This document shows, in pieces, positions 1 to 12,000 of a stretch of 64,000 nt of DNA (positions are counted from its first letter, which is position 1; each line of letters begins with the position of its first letter). Below the pieces are notes generated by a model. The model was given only the letters and a program-made list of their open reading frames with translations. It was not told the DNA's origin and ran no database searches. The DNA is from Amoebophrya sp. A120 (taxonomy: Eukaryota; Sar; Dinophyceae; Syndiniales; Amoebophryaceae), in contig CAJINV010000020.1 of the NCBI GenBank assembly GCA_905178155.1, forward strand, positions 806,001 to 870,000. Reading direction: 5' to 3'. A program made the position numbers and the translations under genes.

Positions 1-1
1 A

Positions 2-3000
2 AACGAAAACCAGTTCGATCAATTCCGATCCTCGCAAATGAACCAAAATTTCAACAACTTCAACCACAATGGCAATTTCCACAAAAATTTCCGAATGTCC
101 ACCACCTCCTCCGATGCCGCGGAGCAGGTGCACCTGTTGCAACAGAAGCCGAACCAAAACCTTGACCCGCACAGCCCCCCGTTCGTCGCACACCAGCAGT
201 CTTTGCCCATGCGGCAATCGCAGCCGTTCCGCCCGCCCCAAGGCCTGCCCCGTGCGGCTGGTCCGCGGGAAAGTTTCGGCGTGCCGTGCGAACATAGTGG
301 ACCGAGCCTGGGCAGCGGTCATGTGGGGGGACCCGGCAAGCAGGGCGGGGTGAATCAATCGCCGGCTAATGCGGATTTGATGAGTCCGCAGTTGGAACTC
401 GGTATGCGTATGCAGCAGGAGCAGCAGCAGCAGCAAGGTAAAGGCTTCCTCAATGGAGGTGGAGGACCTGTTACTAAGTGGAACTTTCTAGGAATGAGGA
501 AATTTTGAAAAAATTGCCCCCCCTTCGAATTCTCTTCCGAAAGCAGCAGCTCTTCGTAGCTGTGTTTGGCTGGCGTGGCGCGCCAGCATTTGTTTGCTGT
601 ATTCGAAAATGGAAGCGGGAAGCGACTGTGTCAGAGTTCGGACGCATTGCCGCGCAGTGAAATCACCAAAGCAGGCAGGCGGCTTTTCGGGTGCCACTCA
701 CCTCGATCGCCAACTAGCCATCGCCGGAGGCTCAGCACACACCTACAAAGCCGCGCTTCATCTGAATAACGGCCGCGATCTCTACATGTGCATCGCAGTG
801 AGAGCACCGCGCTAAGGTGGCAGGTCTTTGAGGTCTCTGGGCCTACTCTACCGAACAGCAGCTCGCCGGCAATCGCCTAGTGGGGCTTCCAACCCAAGGC
901 GGCAGCCCTGGAAGGGGCCAATGGGGTCGGGCGCGTGGCCTGGCCGGCTCGAGGAGTTGCAGAAACATTTGAAAAGAATGGCGGAGGACTACCGCGGCGC
1001 CCTCAAGTGCCTCGGCCGGGTTTTGGCGGGGTGCCCCAACAAAGGTCGCGCCCGAGGGCTCAGCCCCGCTCTGCTTTTCTTGGTGTTTCTTGTATGCTTC
1101 AAATAGAGATCTGCGCTTTCCGCTCGTGATTCAATTTCCGAGGAAAATGGCGAAGGGGGGGGTCGCGGGGGGGCCGGAGGGGGCCTCGAGAGGGCCCCCA
1201 CTGAAGGGGGCAAAAATCGCCCCCGTGCCGTCGTGATTCAATTTCCGAGGAAAATGGCGAAGAGGGGGGGGGAAGGCAAGGGGGAGGGGCCGGGGGGCCC
1301 TGAGTTTTCCTCGGAAATTGAATCGCGACGGTATGGCACCGCTTTTTGCCTTGTTTCGAGGCGAATCTGGGAATTGGCCTGCTTTGCCGGCCTTCCCGGG
1401 CTCCCTTTTTTGGGTAGCGAGCGCGGCAACAAAACACGCCCAAAGCGAGGCCAAAACCATCACCATAGCACCGCGATTCAATTTCCGAGGAAAATTTCGA
1501 GTCCGGTGCGAAATGCCCTCAAGTTGGGAGCGGTAGGACCAAAGCCGCGGCAGGTTGGTTCACGGTGGGAAGCTGTCGACGGCGTGGGATATTTAGCGCG
1601 GTTCGGTAAGGGGGTATACCTGCCCCGGTTTAGCCGTTTTATTTGTAGCGCATGGCGTCCATGAGTAGGAAGGCCCATGGCGCTTGAGGTTTTGGCTCAA
1701 TGGCTTTGAGAATGATGCGGGTGTGTGGAGGCGCCACCATTCGGAGAGCAAGGCGCTGTCTTTTAGGTGCAGCCGCGATAAAGCCCATTATATGTGAGCC
1801 ACGGATGGCTCTCCAGGCTCGGCGACCACAGTTGTCCACGGGGCTCTGCGAGCTCGTCTCGCGCAGCGGTATTCGCAAATGGGCCGGCACAGGGCCGCGA
1901 CCTGATATCTCCACCTGCCTACTTTCACCTGGGGACTGAATTTTTTCGAATTTTCCTCATTCCTAGAAACTTCCACTTAGTACCTGTGAACAACCAGAAT
2001 CTCAACAACAATCAGAACCAAAATGCATCAAACCGCAACCCGAAGAACAACGTGCTGAACGCGCAGCAGTTCAACCACAACAATAACTTGCAGTTGAGCG
2101 TGATGCCGTCGCCGGATTACGGATTTTATGGGCAATTTGACGGCCCACCTGGAGGTTTGAACGCCAACTTCAACAATCTTCGCATGCCGATGAATCCACC
2201 ACAAATTATGCCCCGTCCGGGGATGGGGAACAACAGCCACAATTTCTACAACAATCCAGGAGGTGGAATCAATCAACAGCAAAACCACTTTTCTGCTTCG
2301 CAGTTCTACAATCAGCCGAACGATATGAACCAGATCGTGCAGGGTCAGCATCCGCACCAGAATACGACGAACAGTGGGGAAAATAAGCCCAAAAAGCCAC
2401 AGAACCCGTGGATCGGCGGAGACATGGCGGTTTTGTGGACGGACAAGCCCGAGAAGAAAAAGAAGCACTGGCAGGAGGGGTTTCTCCGAATGCAAAACTT
2501 CAACACGTTGGAGCTTTTCAACTCGCAATTGCGGTTTCTGGAGGAGTTTGTGTTCGACGACAAGCATATCACAGGAAAATAAAGTGCTATCGTTAACGGA
2601 ATTTGTGATGCAGCAATGCATCACTATCACTCCACTGAGCGTGCCAGGATTTGTCTTGCATAGCATGCATATTGGGCTACATTTGTGATGCATGACTGCA
2701 ATCTGTGAATAAAACCGTTAACGTTATTGATACTTTTTCTTCGTGATAAAGCAGAAGGAATTGTGGGACAACGACGAGGAGATTTTCTATGGGAAAAAGC
2801 ACGCCATCCAGGTCCTCCCGACGGACGAGTCCGGGGGGTATTGCAAGGCGTACTACTTTTTCCGTGACCGGATACCCAAATACAAAACTACAGATTTGGT
2901 CGGGAACGAATGCAACATGGACTACCACCCCTTGCATTTACCCTTCGAGAACACGTGCAAGGAGCTGAAAGCCAAGCGGGAAAAGGATCGCGACGTGTAC

Positions 3001-4369
3001 AACTACCGCAATTACGTGCGGCCACCGTTATTGCCGTCGTTGAGGAAGCAAAGGTTGCTGCCGGCGAAGAATGGAAGTAATAGTGTCCTCGCCGGACAAA
3101 ATGACGTTGGTAGAAACCTCCGCCCAGGTGGTCGCGAGCAGATGACCCCGGGAGCCGCAGCCAGATTGGAGTGGGAACAACAGCACCGACGGGGAGGTGG
3201 CGTCGGTGCGCGGGCTGCGGCGGGAGCTGCGCAGAGAGTAGTGTTTACTTCTTTTTGTAGCGATAGTGATTTATTTTCATGCATTGCAGCCATTGGCTGC
3301 GGCTGCGCTGTGTCAGGTGGTGGTGGTCGTGCAGCGCATGCAGACTTTCTCTTGTTCTCATTCATGATCTCTTGCACTCCGGTCAACTTTCCACACCTAG
3401 ACCCAAGGGAAGAATTCAAAAAATTTTCTAACTTCAACAAAAAACCAGCCCGATTCCAAGCTGACTTTGCCGGAAGGTCCGCAGAGTGGCGACGCATTTG
3501 TTTTCCTGCGGGACGACGATCAAGCACTGCATCAACACCACGACGACCGCGGCCCACCGCCCCCGTACTTTCCTGGAGCAGGAGCTGAAAACAACTACGG
3601 CCAACAAGGACTGCAGCACTACTTCTTTCCCAATGGGGAGCGGCCCGATGGAATTACGGAAGCCAGTCACCGCGACATCCACGACCGGGAATTCAATCCG
3701 CACATGGGAGGTACTGAATGTGAAGATAATTGTTCCCAGTACATGTCCCGACAGAGGCAGAACCAGTGGCGTGGTCCTGCTCAGCACGGTGGAATCGTTA
3801 GTCCGGAAGTTGTCGGCGATGATCAACAGTCGGAAATATCATCAAATGGGTCGAACATGAACCAACACGTCCCGTTTGCGGGCAACAATCCCCGGGGGAG
3901 AAAAATCCACACCCGAGGTGATTCTGCAGTGGGGAACCGCATCAACATCAGAAGCCGGTCCCGGAGTCCGCGGCGGCGCGCCGGCGCGGAACTGTTGATT
4001 GGCGGGAAGGAGATTGAAGTAGAGGATTTCGACGAGGAGGAGGACGAATTGTTTCACGCTACAAGCGCTGAGGAGCAGCAAAAACAGGAGCAAGAAATGC
4101 GGATGCGGCAGCAACTACAGTATAGTCTTCAGCAACAGGAACAGCAACTGCATATGCAGAAGAACAACAAGTCGTCTTTCCAGACCGCGGACAAAATTTC
4201 GTACAATGACCCACTAGCGAGAGAGATGCGGGAGCGCGCCGACGCGTTGAATGCGAAGAAGGGCCGCGGAGGGGGTGGGAGGAATAAGTCGAAACTGAAT
4301 CTGAATTTGTCCTCGATGAAATCGTCACCAGCGGAATCTGGTTCGGAGGATATGATGTACGCGAGGTGA
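2..4369 (+). CDS. Asn/Gln-rich protein, 3' part (5' end outside window)
   Basis: The frame is open from the window edge, so the start lies upstream. Inferred exons are 2-471, 1988-2566, 2754-3237 and 3449-4369, giving 817 residues in the window. The N-terminal half is dominated by Asn, Gln, Pro and Gly with Met scattered throughout, typical of disordered prion-like sequence. The middle (about 2395-3010) is more ordered, with Trp/Lys-rich and aromatic stretches around 'NPWIGGDMAVLWTDKPEKKK' and 'YCKAYYFFRDRIPKYK'. The C-terminus has an SR-like 'RSRSRSPRRR', acidic runs and Gln-rich sequence, ending 'DMMYAR'. This composition resembles RNA-binding or RNP-granule proteins, but no RRM, KH or other domain was recognised, so function is unassigned. 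Two introner-like elements and one GT-AG intron interrupt it, and the phases close exactly across all three. Confidence 0.75.
472..1982. mobile_element. 1.5-kb TIR element acting as an intron
   Basis: The ends form an imperfect inverted repeat of about 40 bp: TACTAAGTGGAACTTTC at the left and its complement, ending CTTCCACTTAGTA, at the right. A direct 5-bp repeat CCTGT flanks it (467-471 and 1983-1987). Removing element plus one repeat joins the exons in frame. It is several times longer than the other elements here. It holds no long ORF that looks like a transposase, but carries four copies of a 21-bp inner motif. It lacks the TTTGTNATGC motif of the short families. Confidence 0.85.
1128..1495. 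repeat. Four copies of a 21-bp motif inside the 1.5-kb element
   Basis: GATTCAATTTCCGAGGAAAA occurs at 1128, 1235 and 1475 and in reverse complement at 1304-1324. The spacers are G/C-homopolymer-rich. The core TTTCCGAGGAAA is nearly palindromic. The role is unknown; multiple binding sites for an element-encoded or host protein are possible. Confidence 0.8.
2567..2748. mobile_element. Introner-like intron, family H
   Basis: Starts TATCAC and ends GTGATA, with subterminal CGTTAACGG/CCGTTAACG arms. Direct repeat AAGCA at 2562-2566 and 2749-2753. It contains TTTGTGATGC twice. Excision joins DDK to QKELWDND in frame. Close relative of 18943-19110. Confidence 0.9.
3238..3448 (+). other. Canonical GT-AG intron
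   Basis: Begins GTAGTG and ends ACCAG, phase 0 on both sides. It has no terminal inverted repeat and no flanking 5-bp duplication, in contrast to the two elements upstream in the same gene. Confidence 0.75.
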
Positions 4370-5762
4370 GGAGAGAGTAATAACTCGAGCTGGATTCTTG
4401 GAGGAGGTGGCCGCACTGATTATGCACAGTGGTATGGTCGTAAAAATTGCGTTTCCGTCATGTACTTAGTTTCAAGGGTGGGAGCAGCTGCCGGATATAA
4501 TACTTTGTTTTCTGTATGATTACGACAAGAAGGACAATGACTCATCTTTTTGATTTGATATACAGAGCTTTGGTTTCTCTTTCTTCAGTTTTGAGCTGAT
4601 TAGATTTTGTTTCATCCGTCGCTTGCAACGAATGAAAAAACCTGACGGGAGCGGCACAGAGAAGGCAAGTTGAATAAAAAAAAATAATGAATGAAGAAAT
4701 GAAAAAAGAAATGAGATAAAAAGACGGCGTGTCAATATGTTACTTACCTAGTAACGATTTTGCAACTCCTAGAGCTTCTTATACCCCGCGTTTTCTATAT
4801 TTTGACAAAACAAACTTTCAGTTTCTAATTCAGTTCGTGAACGTGAACTGCGAGGCCGAAGTTACTTTGTTTCGAATCCAAGTGAGCTTAAACAGATAGA
4901 TCGATGAAAAACGCTTGCGTTTCTACAGCTACTACAAGAACGCAAACAGAAAGAAAAATTACAGCACGAACTGCAAATAATGAACGAAATTTCAGATAAC
5001 AAAATGCAGCGACTGGTAGACGATACATAACATCTACAGGAAATGAAAGCAGCTGCTGTAGTACTGAGATTCTCTACAACCAAAACGAACCAAATGAATC
5101 TGTTAAAGTGGTGCTTTTTCTTTTCTTAGGGTCCGTTTTTATAATTTTGCTCGAAGTTGTATATTGCAAAGCAGAGAACTAGTCCTCGAAAAAAACGCTT
5201 CACCTTTTCGTTTTCGACACTCGCAAGAACTAAAAAGCTGCTGCACAGCAATTCAATTCAGAATGCAATGCCGATGCGCAGACCATGCGCAAATGAACCA
5301 TTAATCTCAAGAACAAAATGGGTTTCCAATCCGCGAGCTTGGTTTTTGGTTTGTATACGAATACAGAACAGAAACGAGAGGTATGAATCGCCAAAGGGCG
5401 TATTAACCCTCCAGATGAAAGAAGCATCTCAACTCCGACTGTTTATCTAATCCGCGGCTGAGCAATATGTTTATGTTCTTCTTGCGCGAAATGTTAAATT
5501 TGCGTGTGGGTGTGCCTCAAGCATGTTGTGTTTGGGTTTGCGAGACGAGTGAGTGGGGAACGAAAAGCTCAAAAGTAAAAGAGAGAGTGGCTTAGAAGTA
5601 CTAGATAGTTGGATGTTGACTTCTGTAGCGGGTTCCTTGTTTTATCTAAGAGCGGCAAAAAGTCTGCTTTCTCGACCCTCGCTACTGGCGGTGCTGTAGT
5701 TGGTTCCGGTTCGTCACTCGGTGCAGTGTGGTCGTTTAGTTCCGTTGCCAAAAATCGCGAAG
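4370..5762. other. Intergenic region
   Basis: AT-richer than the genes around it, with stops in all frames. I see no RNA gene, repeat or TIR element in it. It should hold the 3' UTR of the Asn/Gln-rich gene and the 5' region of the next gene. Confidence 0.5.
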
Positions 5763-7945
5763 ATGGTCCGTTTGGGCAAGATCTATCCCATCAAAATTCC
5801 GAAGGAGGTGGCCATTCGGAATGGGAAGCTGTCCTTGTTCCAGCTTGGCGTGCAGGTTCTAGTCGTGTCCCTGTTGTTGTGGCAGTTCATCAAGGAACGA
5901 ATGTACTACGTGGTGCAGATTCCGCAGGGCTTTCCCAACGCATGGGTAGGCGGCTCGGGTAACGCGGATGCCTCTGCGGTGAGCGCGGACTACAGTTCGG
6001 ACATCTGCCGCGACAACCAGTCCTTTCTGTACAAGTACTCCGCGGGCTGGACCCACGGGGCCTACCAGTGCCTGCAGACCCCCAAAGCGGAGGCCGGGTT
6101 CAAGATCGGCAAGCGCGAGATCTACTTTCCCACCTACTTCCGTGAAACCATCGTGGAGACGGAATCTGGGAGCACCTGCAGCTCCGCGTCGTTTTGCACG
6201 AGCTCTGTCAGCTGCAGCCACAACAGTCTCTCGCAGGCGCCGTTATACAACTTCGGCCAGAAGTGCTTCGAGGATGCGACCGAAAACAATGTCCCGGCGT
6301 GGAACGGCCCAGCTGGCTCGCAGTCCCCGTCGCACGCTCACCAGAACGTCCGGAAGTGTTCGTGTAACCAACAGTCGCACTACCTCGTCGCGGGTGTATC
6401 GTCCAGGAAAATGACATTTGAGCACATCTTCAAGGTAAGTACAGAAATTGGAATGTTCATTTTACGTGGGCAAATGCGAACGAGATCATGCAGAAGCGCA
6501 AGCGTCTGTGATGCATGAGAAGCATGGACGCCAGCATTGCATTTTCATTACAGTGCTCCGCAAGAAATCAATGGAACAACGTGAACATCGAATGCTGCAA
6601 AAGCATATCAAAGTTACAGCACAGGCAGAGCAAAGCACCAAATAAAAACCTTCAGGTTACCGCCGCGGACACGGAGGTTTCTGGTTCCTCTGGAACCCCA
6701 AAAGCGGTTGCGGACGAGGATGAGAACAAACTGCCGGTGGTGTCCATTATCATGCGGAAAGACCAGGACGGTGCCTACTCCGAGTACGATTGCTCCTACA
6801 TACAGGTGGGCGGCAAGCCCGGGCAGTGCCGGTTTTCGGAGACCGCGGGCGTCCCGAACCCCCCTACCCTGACGCTGCAAGACTGGGTGGCGGCCGCCAG
6901 TAACGGGGACATCGACCTGCAAAACGCGGACGCACGCAACCCGTCCATCGCCAGCAACCAGGCGGGCTCGGGCTATGACGCGCGGGCCCCCTACCGGCTC
7001 ACGGGAGTGGAAGTAGTGGTATCGATCGAATACGTGGGGCCGGCCTTCCACAACCGCATTCCGGATGACGTGGACTTGTCCGGCTTCGGCAATCACATGG
7101 TCGCGCTCATCAAGGTCAGCGTGAATCAGGCGATGTGGACGGGGCTCCCGCACCTGGCGTACCAGAAGCCCACGACGTCGTACTTCGGCGACATCAGCAA
7201 CTTCAACAAGGGCAAGTTTCGCGAGCGCTACTACTACGGAATTCGGTTTCTGTTCACCACCTCCACTTCCTCCGCCTACGGGGCGTTTTCCTGGACCGAT
7301 TTCCTGACCGGTATGGCCGTGTTCAAGGTGTACTTCGGTGCCGCGGGGGCCATCGTGGTGCTGTTCGCTTTGACCGCACTCGGCCGGCTGTCCCTGCAGT
7401 ACAAGCGAGCGACGCTGACGCCCCTGGACCTCGAGTACGAGGCGACGCGGGTCGCCCCGGCGCGGATCCTGGTAGCGGTGTCGGCGTTCCACGGTATGTG
7501 CAAGATTCTGGAGGACGAAAGCCCCAAACTGCTACTCACGGACGAAAAGGGAAACCGGGTGATCCACGCGAAATCGGTGAACGCCGATGTGCTGAACAAG
7601 TGCTTTGGCAAGGTGTTTGGGTCGGGCAAGATCCAACTCGGCTCCGGGGGCATCGAGGCCTTGAGCGAGGCGGTGCTGGCCACGCTGGGCGACGAGCACA
7701 GTCTGGACGTCGAAAAGTTCGTCAACGCCTATCTTGCCTGCGATTGCTTGGACCTCACGGAGATGCAGCAGGTTTTCGACGAGGAAAGGCAAGTGGGCCG
7801 ACTGGAGCAGTTTTTCGCCTCGCCCCTGGAGCTCCCGTTCGCGTGCGAAAACCTGATGAACCGGAGGGGCAATAAGGAGATTGACGGGTCCAGCCAGGAA
7901 GCGTCGCCGCGACAGGCCGGCCAGATCCAGATGCAGCAGCCGTAA
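5763..7945 (+). CDS. Two-TM membrane protein with large extracytoplasmic loop
   Basis: Exons 5763-6434 and 6656-7945 give 653 aa. The ATG at 5763 begins MVRLGKIYPIK and is followed by a hydrophobic helix at about residues 24-44 (LFQLGVQVLVVSLLLWQFI). A Cys-containing loop of about 390 residues follows, then a second TM at about 440-468 (MAVFKVYFGAAGAIVVLFAL), then a hydrophilic tail of about 185 residues. The Tyr-Gly-Ile-Arg-Phe just before TM2 and the short N-terminus / TM / Cys-rich loop / TM layout resemble P2X-type ligand-gated channels. The resemblance is weak and I did not identify the ATP-binding lysines. The tail has helix-rich, EF-hand-like spacing but no clear calcium loop. Treat as an integral membrane protein of unknown function, possibly a channel subunit. 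Confidence 0.7.
6435..6655 (+). other. Canonical GT-AG intron
   Basis: GTAAGT donor and TTCAG acceptor, phase 0 on both sides, joining FEHIFK to VTAADTEVSG. No terminal inverted repeat. Confidence 0.85.
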
Positions 7946-9030
7946 ATTGAATCGAGGCCCGCGGGGGCAACTGCTCAAAAAATGTTGATTTCCACGTCTC
8001 TCTCTCTCTCTCTCTCTGTTGTACAGTTAAGACGATGAGGAAAAAACAGATTTACTTATATTTGAAGCGAGGAACGTATTTGGAAGAAGCAGCCAGTTAC
8101 CGTTCCCACGTGTAGCTGGTTTCTTGATGCACAGTAAAACTACTACGGTAAAAACACCATCAGAATTATCTTCCCTTGAGACCAGCAGCACTGTCTCTGC
8201 TAAAGAGCAGTAGATGGTACTTTTTTTTTATACAACTACTTTTCTTCCCCCTTTTTTTGCTGAATAGTTAGCCTCCTCACGTATGCGATAGCACATGGTC
8301 TGTCGGATGGTCTTTTTTCGAAGGCGCATCGCCAGCATTAATGTACGATTTGGCTTTTCATCAGACAATTTTCTCTGACCACACATGTTGAAGAGTTACA
8401 CTTACACAGCACAACATAGGATGATGCGATCAGATACAGACTAGGACTAGCATGAACTGTGCATGAACTAGCATGATAGGCTAGAGGCTGTATTTCTCTC
8501 GCTCTGGAGCTTGACGCCTACGCACCTCGACTATGAAATTTTTGCGGAACAACTCCCATTTTTCCAAGAGCAAATTTATGCCCAGCATAAATACACGAGT
8601 TTGTGTCGGATTCTAAACAGACACGCGGCAGCGACCTCTCTCTTCTTTAGTGCAGCGGAAACCGAAACAAGTACAAGCTCTTTGGCTTGAGCGAAAAACT
8701 TTTTCGGCGGTTTGGTCTGTCTTTCTTTTCTCGTATACATAAATGATCCTACTAGTAATGATGACGCACCACAATTTCAGCACGGTTTCTGATGATCTGC
8801 TCATGCTCCGCTGCGTAACTACAAGTAACAAGCAAAAGCCGAGCATCATTTTCCCTGACAAACGAGGTCTCTTGACGATGATGCGACTCCATTGTTGGCA
8901 TTGGCAAAAGGGGTCTCTGTGATCACAGTTGCACAACATTGATTAACATTTTCAGATCTAGTACTATTCAAGAAGGGAGTTTATTTCAGTCTCCATATGA
9001 ATTTTTGTGCAGAAGCAGATCAATTTTAAT
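7946..9030. other. Intergenic region with (CT)n microsatellite
   Basis: A CT dinucleotide run of about 20 bases lies at 7997-8017, shortly after the stop codon. The rest has stops in all frames and shows no RNA gene or TIR element. Confidence 0.6.
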
Positions 9031-12000
9031 ATGCCATTCTGGAAGATGGGATTTTCTTCCCTCTATGCAGCCTTCCATTGGGCTGTACGCTGCGTGGCTG
9101 TTTTTCAACTTTTTGCTGTGTTTCTCCAACAAATTGGATGCTGCTCCAGCACGACCGCGGCCGCCCTCGAGAGGACAATCTCGCCTCCAGAAGATACAAT
9201 CGCGTTCGCGAGGGAGAGGCCGCAGCGACCGAGAAGGGCCGCTGGCCCGCTGCCTTTTTCTGGAAACGACCATGGCTTGGCGACCACGTCCACGGACACA
9301 ACAACTTCAACTGCAGCGCCGCCACTGCCAAGCTCGGCGAGAGGAAGCCGAAGCACTGACGTGACTACTTCTGATGAACTTCATTTTCACCATCACCACA
9401 TTCAGCCTCGCAGTAGTGCCATACCTCCGCGTGGCGGTGTCTTCGCACCCGCATCTTCTGCATCATCTTCACGATGGAGGACAACGGGTGAAATAGCAAG
9501 AAGAGACCAAGGAGATGAAGAAGAAGAACCACGCTCGTGTTGCAAGGCCACCGGATCTTCTAGTTCAGGATCAGGTGGCACCGCCAGGAAAAGCTCAGCG
9601 TTGCAGCAGTCGTCTTCAGCCGGGGGACAACTAGGCTTTGCATTGCCATTTCGAGACCCGCGGGTTGTCGTCGACGTTGCGCCAGTGCGGCCGTTGTGCC
9701 GCGCGCGGCACTTTTTTCAGAAAACGTCAACAAAGACGCGATGTACAACTTGGGACGCTCCTCAGACACAGTCCTATGTTCATTCCGAAGCGGCTTCCTC
9801 AGCGGGCAGCGCAAGTTCCAGCTCGTCGTCTGAAAAGAAGGCGAGAACTTCTGAAGACGAGACCCCTGAGTTGCACGCTGACGATCACGCTCAGGCTCCG
9901 TCCTTTTTGGAATACCAGTTTCCCGGCTTAGTCTCACGCGCGGACGAAGTAGACCAAGAAGACTCATCGTCGCAAATAGCAGCTGGTCGTGGTGAAGATG
10001 CAAGTGCCAGTGCCTCATCAAACGAGAAACGGAGAGAAACGACTACGAAACCAACTACCGCACAAGGAAAAAACCACGAAGGTACACACACACCTCATCC
10101 ACACTCCATTTTTTTCCAGGACCATCTCCCAAAAGAATTGCTTCCGCGGTTGAATGCCTTCACGGAAATGCCGAACATACCGCAGACCTTCGAAGCGGTC
10201 CACGTGGGCGTGCAACTCGTGCCGCAGAGCCGCTCGGGTGGTCCCAGTTTCCAGACCCATCTGCGGATCCAGGCACGGTTTGCCTTTGTGGTGCCCACAC
10301 TGCACGCGTTGATCCAAAAGTTCCGGGAAGAGGTGAAAAAAACACTGCACGCCGCTTACGACGACTACGATTTGCCACACTGGTGGGCAGGCCGGGGTCG
10401 TCGTAGGGACGATGATCTAAATAATATGGCGAAATGGAAATGTAGTTCAACAGGAGCTCCTGCAAATAAACGTGGTCAACAAACAACTACTCCATCTAGT
10501 ACCTCGGCGCACAACCTGTCTCTGCCACAACTCCTTCCCCCGCTACTTCCAACAGCGAGAAATGACGTTTCCCGGATCGATCCAGAGTTACGTGAGAAAT
10601 TTTGCGGCGCTTCTGTAGATGAGTCCTCTGCAGCGTCGACTGACCGCGTTCGCCGATGGAAAAGGGCGAAGGCGAAAACTCGAGACAGGTTACAAGTGAA
10701 GCTGACCGACTCGGAGATCGATGAAGCTGACCAAGAATTTGACGTAGACATGGTGCATGCGCAAAAATTCGATCGGATTGCCGCAGTTTCTTACGGGTTC
10801 CGCCAGGGCATGAACGACGAAATCTTCGAGCGGTTAACTAGCAGCGGAAGCAGTACTAGCTCCTCAACACCTACCTCGAGCGCTGCCAGCACACCCGCTT
10901 TTGCCGCAAACGCGGGTGGTCGTCGGGAAGGAGAAGAGGAGCCGAATGATCTGACTATAATTGGCACCGACCACCGAACCAGTCCCTCTGTGGGCGCCGG
11001 GCTGGTGGGGTCTTCTAGTTCATCTAGTGCGGCTGCAACTGCATCATCTTCATCGTCGCAGCTGCAGCCTGGTTCTTTTGTTCCGCGCGACCAACAATCC
11101 CCCGCAGCACTCACAAGTACTCCGGCGGATCACGCAGCTGCGGACTCGATGCACGCTAAAGAGCAGCGACGACTGCGACACGAGGCTGCGTTTTACAAAA
11201 GACTAAAAGCGCTGCGCATGCTCGTTCGCAGCGAGTGGGGCGACACGGATTACATTCGCGTCCAAATCGGGCGGTTTACCGTTTCTTACTACGAAAGCAG
11301 CCGAGAAAATGCGAAGTCGGTCTTCCTCCCCTTTCATGTCGGTATGGAGGGGACGCCTGGAACACTGCTCGCCACCTACCTTCGGGACACCCAAATTTTT
11401 TCCTGTCACGAGATGCGGATGGCCTTCCTGCGGGCGAAAGGCTTTCCCACAAGTCTGGTCGCGACAAGACAGGGAGGTGCTGCTGGCACGACGGCGTTGG
11501 GACGTGGAGGAGAGCCGCGTAGTTCTTTTAGTCCACAACTGCAAAAAACGTTGTACCAAAGCAAATCTGTTGAAGCTGAGCTGCGCAATGAGTATGAGGC
11601 TAGGGGACCAGCAATGTTGGCTTCAGGTGGTTCCGAAAGGGCGCCGAGACGAATTATACGATCCTTGAAGTATAGCGTGGCGGAGGGGAGGTGGAGGAGT
11701 TTTGCTGAAGCTATTTCAGCAGGCACGGGACCCCGGCGCCGCCAGAAGAGGAGGTACAATAAGAGGCTGGCGGAACAACCGGGAAGGCTAGGCAGTCAGA
11801 ATCAGGAACAACCCGCTCCCGCGGCGCAAGACGACGATCCACATCCAAGTGGCCGACCTGCGCAACGTACCGATCTACTTATCGGGGGGCACGATTTAGA
11901 TCATCTCAAGGGAGATGCACTAGACGAGGAGGATGAACAAAACAGTAGCAGCGGAACCGATATGGACGACCCAGAGCTACTGGAAAATACTCTTCACACG

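Noticed and set aside
472-1982. Autonomous transposase gene in the 1.5-kb element
   Set aside because: Only short ORFs without catalytic-motif spacing are present.
7997-8017. CT run as a promoter pyrimidine tract
   Set aside because: A simple microsatellite 3' of a gene with no other promoter evidence.
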